DNA from: Siphonodentalium dalli
Lineage: Eukaryota > Mollusca > Scaphopoda > Gadilida > Siphonodentaliidae
Direction of reading: 5' to 3'
Assembly: GCA_032622095.1 (NCBI GenBank)
Contig: CP136064.1
Coordinates: forward strand, 3,902,280 to 3,966,279
Length of the DNA: 64,000 bases
Every line of letters begins with the position of its first letter. Within the stretch, counting starts at the first letter, position 1. Under the pieces are notes generated by a model. That model did not search any database. It saw only the letters and a program-made list of their open reading frames with translations, and was not told the origin of the DNA. This document shows, one piece after another, positions 36,180-47,673 of this stretch. Position numbers and translations under genes: made by a program.

Positions 36180-37065
36180 GCAGAAAATTCACATTTTTCA
36201 AATATCGTTCAGGGAAGCGAATTTAGAAGCACTGATAAACAAAGACTGTCTCGTTTTGTTGAGCTATGGTATTTTTACGCCCTACCGAATCATTTTCAGA
36301 TTATGCGAGACATTTATTAACCCTCTGTCGCCGCAACTTCAACTTTTTCTGGAGGCGAAATTTTATGAAAATCATGAATTTTGTTCATATGGGTGGACCT
36401 TTAATGTTCAAATAACACAATCGATGTGATGAAAGTTTCTTTAATAGGAATTCGACTCAAACTCCTAAAAAATACTGAAATTTAAAGGGACATCCACCTA
36501 TCATTGAACCAAATCATAGTCGGATGATGAAATTTTGAGGGGGGGGGGGTCTATTTCAAAACTAATTAAACATTGTACTGTTCAAAATTAGATAAATTCC
36601 GTAAAGCGTATGGTAGATATACTTCACTAGTTTTCAAAACTTATACATAGGCCTTTCTATCGTGTGTGTTATGCACGCGAGTCGATTTTTACAAATTAAA
36701 TTATGATGAAAAACCATGAAATTTGGGTGTGGTCAGATTTCTGGTCATAATATTCCCATTAGTGAGTGGGTGGACATGGGACATGCGACACTGTACAGTA
36801 TATATGTCTATGACAAGAATGACATGAGACATTAGTATCTTTTCTACTAAACTGTGCTTCCAGAGTTATAAGGAATCGATTATTGGTGTTATTTCTTACC
36901 CCAAAAAAATGATTAATTTTAAAACGGGGTATGTGGGTTAAAGTACAATTGGGAGATAATAGGATGTTCAATGACTCCTATATTTCTATCGTATCACAGT
37001 AAAGCTTTTTTTGTAAAATTGGCGCGGTTTACACGATCAAATGTCGATTTTCTTTACAATTATAG
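36180..37065 (+). repeat. B module, copy 1
   Basis: 886 bp from GCAGAAAATTCACATTTTTC to TTTCTTTACAATTATAG. Carries a G-run near 36537-36549 whose length differs between copies. Confidence 0.8.
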
Positions 37066-37949
37066 GCAGAAAATTCACATTTTTCAAATATCGTTCAGGG
37101 AAGCGAATTTAGAAGCACTGATAAACAAAGACTGTCTCGTTTTGTTGAGCTATGGTAGTTTTACGCCCTACCGAATCATTTTCAGATTATGCGAGACATT
37201 TATTAACCCTCTGTCGCCGCAACTTCAACTTTTTCTGGAGGCGAAATTTTATGAAAATCATCAATTTTGTGCATATGGGTGGACCTTTAATATTCAAATA
37301 ACACAATCGAGGTGATGAAAGTTTCTTTAATAGGAATTCGACTCAAACTCCTAAAAAATACTGAAATTTAAAGGGACATCCACCTATCATTGAACCAAAT
37401 CATAGTCGAATGATGAAATTTTGAGGGGCGGGGTCTATTTCAAATCTAATTAAACATTGTACTGTTCAAAATTAGATAAATTCCGTAAAGCGTATGGTAG
37501 ATATACTTCACTAGTTTTCAAAACGTATACATAGGCATTTCTATCGTGTGTGTTATGCACGCGAGTCGATTTTTACAAATTAAATTATGATGAAAACCCA
37601 TGAAATTTGGGTTTGGTCAGATTTCTGGTCATAATATTCACATTAGTGAGTGGATGGACATGGGTCATGCGACACTGTACAGTATATATGTCTATGACAA
37701 GAATGACATGATACATTAGTATCTTTTCTACTAAACTGTGCTTCCAGAGTTATACGGAATCGATTATTGGTGTTATTTCTTACCCAAAACAAATGATTAA
37801 TTTTAAAACGGGGTATGTGGGTTAAAGTACAATTGGTAGATAATAAGATGTTCAATGACTCCTATATTTCTATCGTATCACAGTAAAGCTTTTTTTGTAA
37901 AATTGGCGCGGTTTACACGATCAAATGTCGATTTTCTTTACAATTATAG
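37066..37949 (+). repeat. B module, copy 2
   Basis: 884 bp, directly after B copy 1 with no A between. It is the most diverged of the three B copies (for example its G-run is interrupted by C). Confidence 0.8.
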
Positions 37950-38400
37950 GTTACAAGCAACTAATTATATAGAGTTACGCTTCTTGAATTTGTGAAACTC
38001 GAGTCAGCATAAAAACATAATCTGGCTGCTGATTGGTTGATTATCATTGAGGGAAATATACCTAATCGGGAACAGAAAATCATAGCCTACGTAAATATGG
38101 CGATCATGTATGTCTAGATCTCCAGGAAGAGTCTAGTGGTGTCCAGAAGTTACGGAAGGGGTCTGGGTATTTTTATGCTGCTGATTTTTGTGCAGTAAAT
38201 GGGGTAGTTGTGGAAATGCAAGATTATCGTTTGAAAACAATACCGAAAATGGCGCATTTGTTGTCACATACTGGTGCAGAGGGTGACGTTCTAATGGAAA
38301 ATTGACCACTTGAAGTTCAAATAGGCTTAACCCATGGCCGGGGGGACTTTTAGTTAACACTGTCGCCTATGGAAAATAATTAGTTGTGTGTAACCTATAG
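37950..38400 (+). repeat. A module, copy 2
   Basis: 451 bp; differs from copy 1 by a small deletion after GAATTTGTG and a few substitutions. Confidence 0.8.
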
Positions 38401-39289
38401 GCAGAAAATTCACATTTTTCAAATATCGTTCAGGGAAGCGAATTTAGAAGCACTGATAAACAAAGACTGTCTCGTTTTGTTGAGCTGTGGTATTTTTACG
38501 CCCTACCGAATCATTTTCAGATTATGCGAGACATTTATTAACCCTCTGTCGCCGCAACTTCAACTTTTTCTGGAGGCGAAATTTTATGAAAATCATCAAT
38601 TTTGTTCATATGGGTGGACCTTTAATGTTCAAATAACACAATCGATGTGATGAAAGTTTCTTTAATAGGAATTCGACTCAAACTCCTAAAAAATACTGAA
38701 ATTTAAAGGGACATCCACCTATCATTGAACCAAATCATAGTCGGATGATGAAATTTTGAGGGGGGGGGGGGGTCTATTTCAAAACTAATTAAACATTGTA
38801 CTGTTCAAAATTAGATAAATTCCGTAAAGCGTATGGTAGATATACTTCACTAATTTTCAAAACTTATACATAGGCCTTTCTATCGTGTGTGTTATGCACG
38901 CGAGTCGATTTTTACAAATTAAATTATGATGAAAAACCATGAAATTTGGGTGTGGTCAGATTTCTGGTCATAATATTCCCATTAGTGAGTGGATGGACAT
39001 GGGACATGCGACACTGTACAGTATATATGTCTATGACAAGAATGACATGAGACATTAGTATCTTTTCTACTAAACTGTGCTTCCAGAGTTAATTAGGAAT
39101 CGATTATCGGTGTTATTTCTTACCCTAAACAAATGATTAATTTTAAAACGGGGTATGTGGGTTAAAGTACAATTGGTAGATAATAAGATGTTCAATGACT
39201 CCTATATTTCTATCGTATCACAGTAAAGCTTTTTTTGTAAAATTGGCGCGGTTTACACGATCAAATGTCGATTTTCTTTACAATTATAG
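38401..39289 (+). repeat. B module, copy 3
   Basis: 889 bp, closest to B copy 1. Confidence 0.8.
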
Positions 39290-39739
39290 GTTACAAGCAA
39301 CTAATTATATAGAGTTACGCTTCTTGAATTTGTGAAACTCGAGTCAGCATAAAAAAATAATCTGGCTGCTGATTGGTTGATTATCATTGAGGGAAATATA
39401 CCTAATCGGGAACAGAAAATCATAGCCTACGTAAATATGGCGATCATGTATGTCTAGATCTCCAGGAAGAGTCTAGTGGTGTCCAGAAGTTACGGAAGGG
39501 GTCTGGGTATTTTTATGCTGCTGATTTTTGTGCAGTAAATGGGGTAGTTGTGGAAATGCAAGATTATCGTTTGAAAACAATACCGAAAATGGCGCATTTG
39601 TTGTCACATACTGGTGCAGAGGGTGACGTTCTAATGGAAAATTGACCACTTGAAGTTCAAATAGGCTTAACCCATGGCCGGGGGGACTTTTAGTTAACAC
39701 TGTCGCATATGGAAAAATAATTAGTTGTGTGTAACCTAC
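39290..39739 (+). repeat. A module, copy 3
   Basis: About 450 bp; ends at GTGTGTAACCTA, after which the array stops. Confidence 0.8.
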
Positions 39740-40705
39740 TATTGATTGCAAGCAACGACACCATTGAAACTATATGCCCCGCTTGGCACTTACTTATGTC
39801 ACTTCTGGCAGCTGAATGGTGTGTAATGTCTTCAATATAAAAAAGGGAATGCATACGATATGTTAATTCCTTGGCCACTTGCGTGCGATTGTTCGCCAAG
39901 GGTCTACATTGGACGGCGACTTGCAGATGGAGAGAAGTGAGTGAGTGATTACCTGTCCATAAAACAATATATATGTGTACCTGAAATTCCTTTTTTGAAA
40001 TTGGTGGATTTCCAAAATATGTTATTTTGAAGGTTTGAATGAAACATTCTCGAAAAGTCTCGTCCCATCCTACTTACGATCATGAGCATTTGTTATTACT
40101 TGTTCCTTTATAATGTATTTCACTCTATAGGAGAAGGTCCGAACTCGAAATGGAATGATTTATTTGACTTTGTGAGCGTTTTGCTTTTTTGCTTCGCTTA
40201 CAATTATGGAATTTCTCCCGGGTAATTAATTCAATGTTTATGGCGATATCGGCTCACAAAACATGCAATCTCAAGCTGTAACAAGAATTAACTAAGCAAT
40301 ATATTCACTGCCTTAATTGTTCAATGTTATAGAGTTACCTATCAGAATGGGTCAGAACATCAACAAATTCCCATGTTTTGTAGGGCGTAGCTAGAGTATA
40401 GATTCATGACGTGATCTACTTTGTTGCATATAGAATCTGAACAGTTATTAACAATAGCAGTGGGTTTATATATATCAGACGTTAAAACAATATTTTACTT
40501 TTTGTCCAGGTACCAAAAACTGCTAGAATAATTAATAATTCCACAAATCATAAAAACACCAAATAGCTTACTATCCAGGCTCTATGAGAGGTAGCTTCAA
40601 TTGTTTCAACATATTGAGCTATTGCAATTCGTACACTGAATGGACTGTTAATTAAAATAAATATGAATAAATGAATATAACATCATAACCCCACCTATAG
40701 CAACT
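39740..40705. other. Non-coding stretch
   Basis: No supported gene. Confidence 0.35.
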
Positions 40706-40709
40706 AATA

Positions 40710-40826
40710 CAATCAGAGGTCATATAATATGTCACAGAGATATGGAGGTCAGAGGTAATATAATATGTCACAGAAATATGGAGGTCAGAGGTCATATAAT
40801 AGGCAACATAGATATGGAGGTCATAT
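40710..40826. repeat. 36-bp tandem repeat, three units
   Basis: Unit GTCAGAGGTCATATAATATG followed by TCACAGAGATATGGAG, three copies with a few changes, the last partial. Confidence 0.65.
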
Positions 40827-40955
40827 AATTTTCTACGTTTGATTGTAGTGAATTAGGCGGAAAATAATTTCTCCATGAAGGTGGACGCAGATATCAATGG
40901 GACGTGAACGAGTAGATGTGGTGTATAAAGTTGGTTAATAAAAATAAGATTTTAA

Positions 40956-41475
40956 AGATACGGGCGTTGTTGGAGCTGGGTATGCTGTTAAAATATTCAC
41001 CTCCGACAAAAACCGCCATAAACAGAAAGAATAGTAAAATATAGACAGACTTTGTTCATATACCAATCTGAAATAAGGCATAAACAGTATGTTATTGTCA
41101 ATTTGTCTCCCTTTGTTATGTAAACAAAAGAAAAAAACGTTACGTTTCCTGGCTTTTGTTTAGATCTGGATATGGTAAACATAAAGAGCGTTATTTGTCA
41201 CTGTTTTCCTGGTATGGAAATAATAAAGAACGTTTATATCATTTGTGTGTGATTAACCAATAGAATTACGCTGTGTTATGTAAACAGAAGCAAAACTTTT
41301 GTAACACGAGCAGGCTCTTGTTTACGTACATCATTGTATGTCCTGAAGACAATATATTGTTTACGCGCTGATTATGTTTCGCATATGAACAAAACTATAT
41401 ATATTTTAATATTCCTTCTGTTGATGGCGATTTGAACAAATATGAATATTTCTGCAACAAACGCCGCCCGTGCCT
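40956..41475 (+). mobile_element. M-family short DNA transposon, copy M1
   Basis: Flanked by TTAA (40952-40955 and 41476-41479). Left end AGATACGGGCG, right end the inverse of AGGCACGGGCGGCG. Inner landmarks shared by all M copies: AATAT-CACCTCCG, ACCGCCATAAACAGAAAGAA, GGTAAACATAAAGAGCGTT, GAACAAATATGAATATTTC. No coding sequence. TTAA duplication points to a Kolobok- or piggyBac-type transposase. Confidence 0.68.
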
Positions 41476-41479
41476 TTAA

Positions 41480-41848
41480 ACAGAAGATGGATAATAACAG
41501 CGGATTTTAATGCAGTTCAGAGGTTAAAACAATATATTTTTCTCTGTTTTTGTCCACTTAGGAACCAAGAACTATAATTATGCACGCTAGTTCATTCAAA
41601 TTGGACGCACTCAACTGTAAATAGGCCACATGTATATGGAGGTTAGCTTGGATCTGGTTATGGACCCCTGACCGAGAATGAAAACCAGCCGAAGGTTTCA
41701 TTGATCAGCAGGCACCACATGAACATTCTCAAATATATACAATTATTATGGGTGGTTGTCTTTCTAAATGAAAATAATTGTGAAATTTCTTGAATTAGGA
41801 AGAAATCAAGTTCCATTTCATGATCTCCAAATATGATAGAATATATAT
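41480..41848. other. Spacer between M1 and M2
   Basis: No supported gene or repeat. Confidence 0.35.
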
Positions 41849-41852
41849 TTAA

Positions 41853-42347
41853 AGATACGAGCGGCTTTGGCGGTGGGTATTCTGTTAAAATAATCACCTC
41901 CGTCATAAACCACCATAACTAGAAATAATAGTAAAATATAGACACTTTGTTCTTACACCAATCAGAAACATGGCATAAACATAATGTTATTGTGAAATGT
42001 GTTTCGATTGTCGTGTAAACAAAAGCAAAAACCGTTACAGAGCCTGACTTTTGTTTAGATCCGTATATGGTAAACATAAAAGCGTTATTTGTTACTGTTT
42101 TGTTGACATTGAAATAATAAAGAGCGTTTATATCATGTGTGCGCGATTAACCAATATCATTGCGCTGTTATGTAAACAGAAGCAGTAACACGAGCAGACA
42201 CTTGTTTATGTACACCATCGTACGTCTTGACGACAATATACTATTTACGCGCCGATGTGAAAACAAAAATATATATTTTAATATTCCTCCTGTTGAGGGC
42301 CATTTGAACAAATATGAATATTTCTACAACGAACGCCACCCGTGCCT
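41853..42347 (+). mobile_element. M-family short DNA transposon, copy M2
   Basis: Flanked by TTAA (41849-41852 and 42348-42351); left end AGATACGAGCGGC, right end inverse of AGGCACGGGTGGCG. The 66-bp satellite starts directly after its right TTAA. Confidence 0.68.
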
Positions 42348-42351
42348 TTAA

Positions 42352-43583
42352 CCATTTCTATACTATATACTCGTTGACGAGTAGTTCCCTTTTTAAACAA
42401 TTTCTATACCAAATACTAACAGACGAGTAGATCCCTAAGGAAATGTTCAGATAATAAGTTCAACCCTTTCTATACCAAATACTAATCAATGAGTATATCC
42501 CTTACGAAATGTTCAGATAATAAGTTCAACCCTTTCTATATCAAATACTAATCAATGAGTAGATCCTTTAGGAAATGTTCAAATAATAAGTTTAACCCTT
42601 TCTATACCAAATACTAAGCGACGAGTAGATCCCTTAGGAAATGTTCAGATAATAAGTTTAACCCTTTCTATACTACATACTCATCGACAAGTAGATCCCT
42701 TAGGAAATGTTCAAATAATAAGTTTAACCCTTTATATACCAAATACTAATCGACGAATAGATCCCTTAGGAAATGTTCAGATAATAAGGTCAACCCTTTC
42801 TATACCAAATACTAATCGACGAGTAGATCCCTAAGGAAATGTTCAGATAATAAGGTCAACCCTTTCTATACCAAATACTAATCGACGAGTAGATCCCTAA
42901 GGAAATGTTCAGATAATAAGTTCAACCCTTTCTATACCAAATACTAATCGACCAGTAGATCCCTTAGGAAATGTTCAGATAATAAGTTCAACCCTTTCTT
43001 TCCCAAATACTAATCGATGAGTAGATCCCTTAGGAAATGTTCAGATAATAAGTTTAACCCTTCCTATACTAATACTAACCGACGAATAGGTCCCTTAGGA
43101 AATGTTCAGATAATGAGTTTAACCCTTTCTATACTAAATACTAATCGACGAGTAGTTCCCTTAGGAAATGTTCAGATAATAAATTTAACCCTTTCTATAC
43201 CAAATACTAATCGATGAGTATATCCCTTAGGAAATGTTCAGATAACAAGTTTAACCCTTTCTATACCAAATACTAATCGACGAATAGATCCCTAAGGAAA
43301 TGTTCAGATAATAAGTTTAACCCTTTCTATACTAAATACTCATTGATAAGAGTTCCCCTAGGAAATGATCAGATAATAAGTTTAACCCTTTCAATACCAA
43401 ATACTAACCGACGAGTAGATCCCTTAGGAAATGTTCAGATAATAAGTTCAACCCTTTCTATACTACATACTCATCGACAAGTAGATCCCTAGGGAAATGA
43501 TCAGATAATAAGTTTAACCCTTTATATACCAAATACTCATCGACGAGTAGATCTCTTAGGAAATGTTCAGATAATAAGTTCAA
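42352..43583 (+). repeat. 66-bp satellite array, block 1 (about 19 units)
   Basis: Unit GGAAATGTTCAGATAATAAG, TTCAACCCTTTCTATACCAA, ATACTAATCGACGAGTAGAT, CCCTTA. The first units lack the GGAAATGTTC-AGATAATAAG part (44-bp short form). Because 66 is divisible by three, short peptides such as NTNRRVDPLGNVQI repeat in one frame; no evidence of translation. Confidence 0.85.
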
Positions 43584-43629
43584 CCCTTTCAATAAACGAC
43601 CATTGTTGAACTTATTATCTGAACATTTC
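43560..43629. repeat. Hairpin at the satellite/body junction, copy 1
   Basis: GAAATGTTCAGATAATAAGT-TCAA (43560-43583) is followed after 22 bases by its exact inverse (43606-43629). The satellite's last unit therefore folds back on the first bases of the body. Confidence 0.8.
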
Positions 43630-45235
43630 CCACCAATGAATACGAATTATTTTGCACTTGTGTTATCTATCTGTGCCCTGAATTTATTACCCGAACTCCC
43701 CTCCAATTCAATAATAAACCGTTCCAATGTTTACTTTTATAACTGAGTGGGATAATCCACATAGAATAGAAAGAGACAAACTGCACTCGTAAATAGTGTT
43801 ATTGCGCAGACGTTCTCGGTACCTGAAAACAATGCATTTTACAAGATGTTCCTGTAATATCAGTATAGAAATAGGATTATACATTCATTGTCAAATTAAT
43901 CACATATAACAAATTTCAATATGAAATACTGCACATATTTGGCAAAATATATTTTGAAATATGAAGAATTGTAGGAAAAACAGTTTTATTGCCAATTTAC
44001 TCACCGAATAGTAAGCAACACCAGTAAATGGTCGGTACTAAGTTTTATGAAAGTTAATTATCACTTTAAAAGGAAGAGCAGCAGAAAATCCCCAACAAAT
44101 CGTATGTAACTAATTGCATTTTGGTACACACACAACCCGGGGATTCCCCTGGTTGTGTGTGTACCAAAATGCAATGGCATGACTACAGCCAATGAGATGA
44201 CAGCTATTACATTATAATAAAAGCTTGTACAGCCAAGAGGGACAAATCCAGTAAACACAACACAGAGCGCAACAGAGGAAAACAGTTTTATTGCTAGATT
44301 ACTCACCAATAGTCACCACACCAATAAATGGTCGGCACTAAGTTGATTGAAAGTTAATTATCACTATGAAGGGAAGAACAGCAGAAAACCCACGACAAAT
44401 CGTATGTAACTAATTACAATAGTCATGGAGAGCCACGGGAGACAACCTTCGCGATATGTATAGGTAGTTCTCTTCTTCATATTAAAGTTTCTGCTTTGCT
44501 ACCCGGTATGTCCTCAACATGTTCGCGGAAAATAATTATTTTGGACATATTGGCCCGTAATCTGAAGTTTTGATGATCAGATATCGACTATCAAAAGACT
44601 TCAAACAGATACTGTACCAAAATGTTGTTGTTGGTTTCTTTAGTCTCTGAGTTGTAGAATAAGGTAACCAGATGTCCATTATTTGAAAGTCTGTTGGGTA
44701 CGAACCAATGTTACGGGTGGCAGATTAGTCGGAATGCGAAATTACCAATTGTTTTCATGTTTTCAAGCAAATGTATCATATAAATGTTATATTATATGCA
44801 TACCATAGTCCCATATGGTATTTAAGTCACTGTATAGTCACTTGTCAGTGAGTGGCTTGAGTTTACGCCCCTTATCAACATATATTTTTTACACGATCAT
44901 GTGTGCCACGCTTTGCCCAATCCACTATCCGCGAAGTATTTTGATTACTTCTTGTACACGTTAATTCGTAATTTAATTTATGACTCCAGCCATAAATTAA
45001 TTTGTTTTTTATTTGTTTATTGAGAATAGAGTATAACAACAGAAGAAGAGACAAAATACTTACACTCAATCATCCTCTCAATCCAGGATATGTGAAAGCC
45101 TAACTCTTCATGCCCTGGCCTACTTTCTCACTTGTGACACGTAAATATAAAATAGTTAATGGCACATATTGTGATCGGATTTTTTTTCCATACACCTCTC
45201 AACTTAAAAGAAAAGAACGCCGTCCGTGCCTTTAA
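43606..45235 (+). repeat. Body repeat C1
   Basis: A 1.6-kb copy of the satellite-linked body. Landmarks: CCACCAATGAATACGAATTA, ACCCGAACTCCCCTCCAATT, GACGTTCTCGGTACCTGAAA, TTACTCACCGAATAGT, CAAATCGTATGTAACTAATT (twice), GCCACGGGAGACAACC, CCATAAATTAA, CTCTCAATCCAGGATATG, CACCTCTCAACTTAAAAGAA. It ends ACGCCGTCCGTGCCT|TTAA, an M-family terminus. A duplicated internal segment (44275-44420) is shared with C3 but not C2. No coding frame is conserved between copies. Confidence 0.75.
44114..44174. repeat. Perfect palindrome inside C1
   Basis: TTGCATTTTGGTACACACAC-AACC and its exact inverse, separated by 13 bases (CGGGGATTCCCCT) that are themselves almost self-complementary. The sister copies at 56517 and 57835 have the left arm but an unrelated right side. 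Confidence 0.85.
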
Positions 45236-45415
45236 CCATTTATATACTAAATACTCATTGACGAGTAGTTCCCTTATTAACCCTTTATGTACTAAATACA
45301 CGTCGAAGAGTAGCTCCCTTGTTAACCCTTTCTATACTCAATGCTAATCGACCAGTAGATCCCTAAGGAAATGTTCAGATAATAAGTTCAACCCTTTCTA
45401 TACTAAATACTCCCG
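45236..45415 (+). repeat. 66-bp satellite, block 2 (short)
   Basis: About three to four units, mostly the short form, starting directly after the M-type terminus of C1 and ending at ATACTCCCGAAAC. Confidence 0.75.
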
Positions 45416-45504
45416 AAACCACATATGAAATAACAGATTGCTTTATATTTGTTATAGACCAGAAGTGTACCTGATGAGCTGCTGTGGCCAAAATTTTTTT
45501 TATA
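45416..45504. other. Unique flank left of the 173-bp repeat
   Basis: No feature seen. Confidence 0.3.
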
Positions 45505-45677
45505 AGACCAACTTTCGGTACAAAAATATGATTTCGGAACGGACTTAGTAAACATTTTCCAAACAATTGATTCCTTCTGTGTTATCAAGCTAGTACGATA
45601 AGTCAAAAAATTAACACTCAAAAAATAAACACTCAAATACAGTAAATATGACATGTTTACATAGCCCCACATGTCAA
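45505..45677 (+). repeat. 173-bp direct repeat F, left copy
   Basis: AGACCAACTTTCGGTACAAA to CCCCACATGTCAA. Identical by eye to 50661-50833. Its last seven bases ATGTCAA overlap the start of the 2003-bp unit. Confidence 0.85.
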
Positions 45678-47673
45678 GTTTGTATATAAAATGGTGTATG
45701 TACATCCAACCGAAAGCCAATGACTGGCGGTAGCGCATGTTCCAAGGTGCCCGACACTATATGCTATGAATTTGGAAAGTCACTTTAAGCTAGTGTTTCG
45801 TGTCTATTTTTATTCGCCGACTACTCGTCAGGGGACAGGCGATTTAATTAGGTAAGTTGACATTTTATATGTCTGTTAACATGTATTCCATGTGTATATA
45901 GTTTGGGCCACGTCATGTGGTGTTGTTGGATTTGCAAATTTCATGCAATCATTCTGTTAACATGTATTCCATGTGTATATAGTTTTTCCACGTCATGTGG
46001 GATTGTTGGATTTGCAATTTTCATGCAATCATTCTGTTGGATGGTTTGTAGTTTGTCTTATTTGACTCGCCGTTAATCTTAGTCTGACATATTTCTGACT
46101 GTAGCGTCAATAGTTTCAACCTCTCCGCGTTCGTTGCCGATGTAAAGACTGCGTGTTTCCGATATTTTGATATGTGTATAGTATATAGCCAGCACGTGGC
46201 AGTTCAGCCGTCAAACACGCTTTAAGGCGTGTCCAATGGCTTTAGTGCCCAGTCGAGTCAAGCTAACATAAGTTGGTTAGGTCACGTGACGATATATGCC
46301 ACATATGTGGTGTGAAATTGATACCGCTGATGTTGCGATAAGGAATTAATCACTTCTTTAATGTCTTATTTGACTCGCCGTTAATCTTAGTCTGACATAT
46401 TTCTGACTGTAGCGTCAAGAATGAATTGATTACCAATAATTGGCACATATGTTTTCAGTCAAGTCTCTGTCCAAGGTTTTTGGATTTCGAAGTTTGGCCA
46501 AGTTTAAATAATGCCAAACCATTTATTTAGGTTTATGAGACTTCTTCGGGTTGCATATTCTATGCAGTCTGCATATTGCATGCAATATATATGTCATATT
46601 CTTGGTGGAATACATCGGATTCAGTTTAAATTTGCATATTATATGCCATCTGTATGTTAATTCCATGTTAGCGAAAGAGCGTAACATCCACCACTCATCC
46701 CAAAGATATGGGTTGAAATAAATGGTAAATGCCAGTAGGCCCAGCATGTGTGCAAATCCAGTCAAGATAGAGCATAGAATCAAATTGGATTGTCCAAATG
46801 AACTAGTGGGCCATAGGTTCTTGCTGGCATGCCAGAACATGATACCAATTACGAATTTATCATTCTATAGGTAACAGTGGGTTCTAAATAGCACATGCAT
46901 CGCTTATGGATGAGAATTAATTCATGAGTATTGTCCAGACATCATCGATCATCTACACATCTATGTGCACCCATTAATTTGGGATATTAATGTGTATAGC
47001 TATAGTGATAATATAGCTGTATATTTAGCGTGTATCATTAGCTATAATGTACCATTGTAAGTTTGTGAACCGAGCGTGTACACGTGGTGTAATATGTACA
47101 ATTGTAGTGCGCCCGTTCAGTGGGGTATTTTATATGTATAGCTATATCAATGATATAGCATTGTTACTGGAAACTACCGTTTCGGTATAGTTTATTCAAT
47201 TAGTCAATCCTAACACAATATGCACAATTGTAGTGCGCCCGTTCAGTGGGGTATTTTATATGTATAGCTATATCAATGATATAGCATTGTTACTGGAAAC
47301 TACCGTTTCGGTATAGTTTATTCAATTAGTCCATCCTAACACCAAGGCTGGCGCAAATCCGTTGATAAGCGGGTCCTTGAAATGTCATGTGCATATCTAA
47401 CGTGTACCGTTAGCTATAAGAATAATACAGCATTATTAGTTAATGACCCGAGTGTATACTCATGGTGGTATATACACATTTGTAGTGTGCCCATTTAGGG
47501 ATATTTGTTTAAGTATAGTTATTATAGCTATAATATAGCATTGTATCATGAATTGTATAGTGACTTATCCAAGCATATTCGGATCACCACAGAACAACAC
47601 AGCCAACCAGTCGAAGCAGACAGGATCCCTGGTAATTAAACCAGTTATTCAACAGGATTACTATCACCGAGGA
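45671..47673 (+). repeat. 2003-bp tandem unit U, copy 1
   Basis: Starts ATGTCAAGTTTGTATATAAA. It contains two ~85-bp sub-repeats (TGTTAACATGTATTCCATGT, 45873 onward), a split repeat TTATTTGACTCGCCGTTAAT (46060 and 46367) and a ~124-bp tandem pair (TGCACAATTGTAGTGCGCCC type, 47097-47340) with GATATAGC/GCTATATC dyads. No gene; a 105-codon minus frame repeats only because the unit does. Confidence 0.85.

Noticed and set aside
36163-38650. An 88-codon frame repeated in the B modules, possibly a multi-copy gene
   Set aside because: The differences I could see between B copies within the frame are all amino-acid-changing, and the frame follows a module junction. This pattern fits neutral drift, not protein conservation.
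35912-39751. A 75-codon minus-strand frame repeated in the three A modules
   Set aside because: The modules are nearly identical at DNA level throughout, so conservation of the frame carries no information; no domain recognised.
42352-43583. CRISPR-like look of the 66-bp array
   Set aside because: The whole unit repeats, with no variable spacers and no cas genes; it is a eukaryotic satellite.
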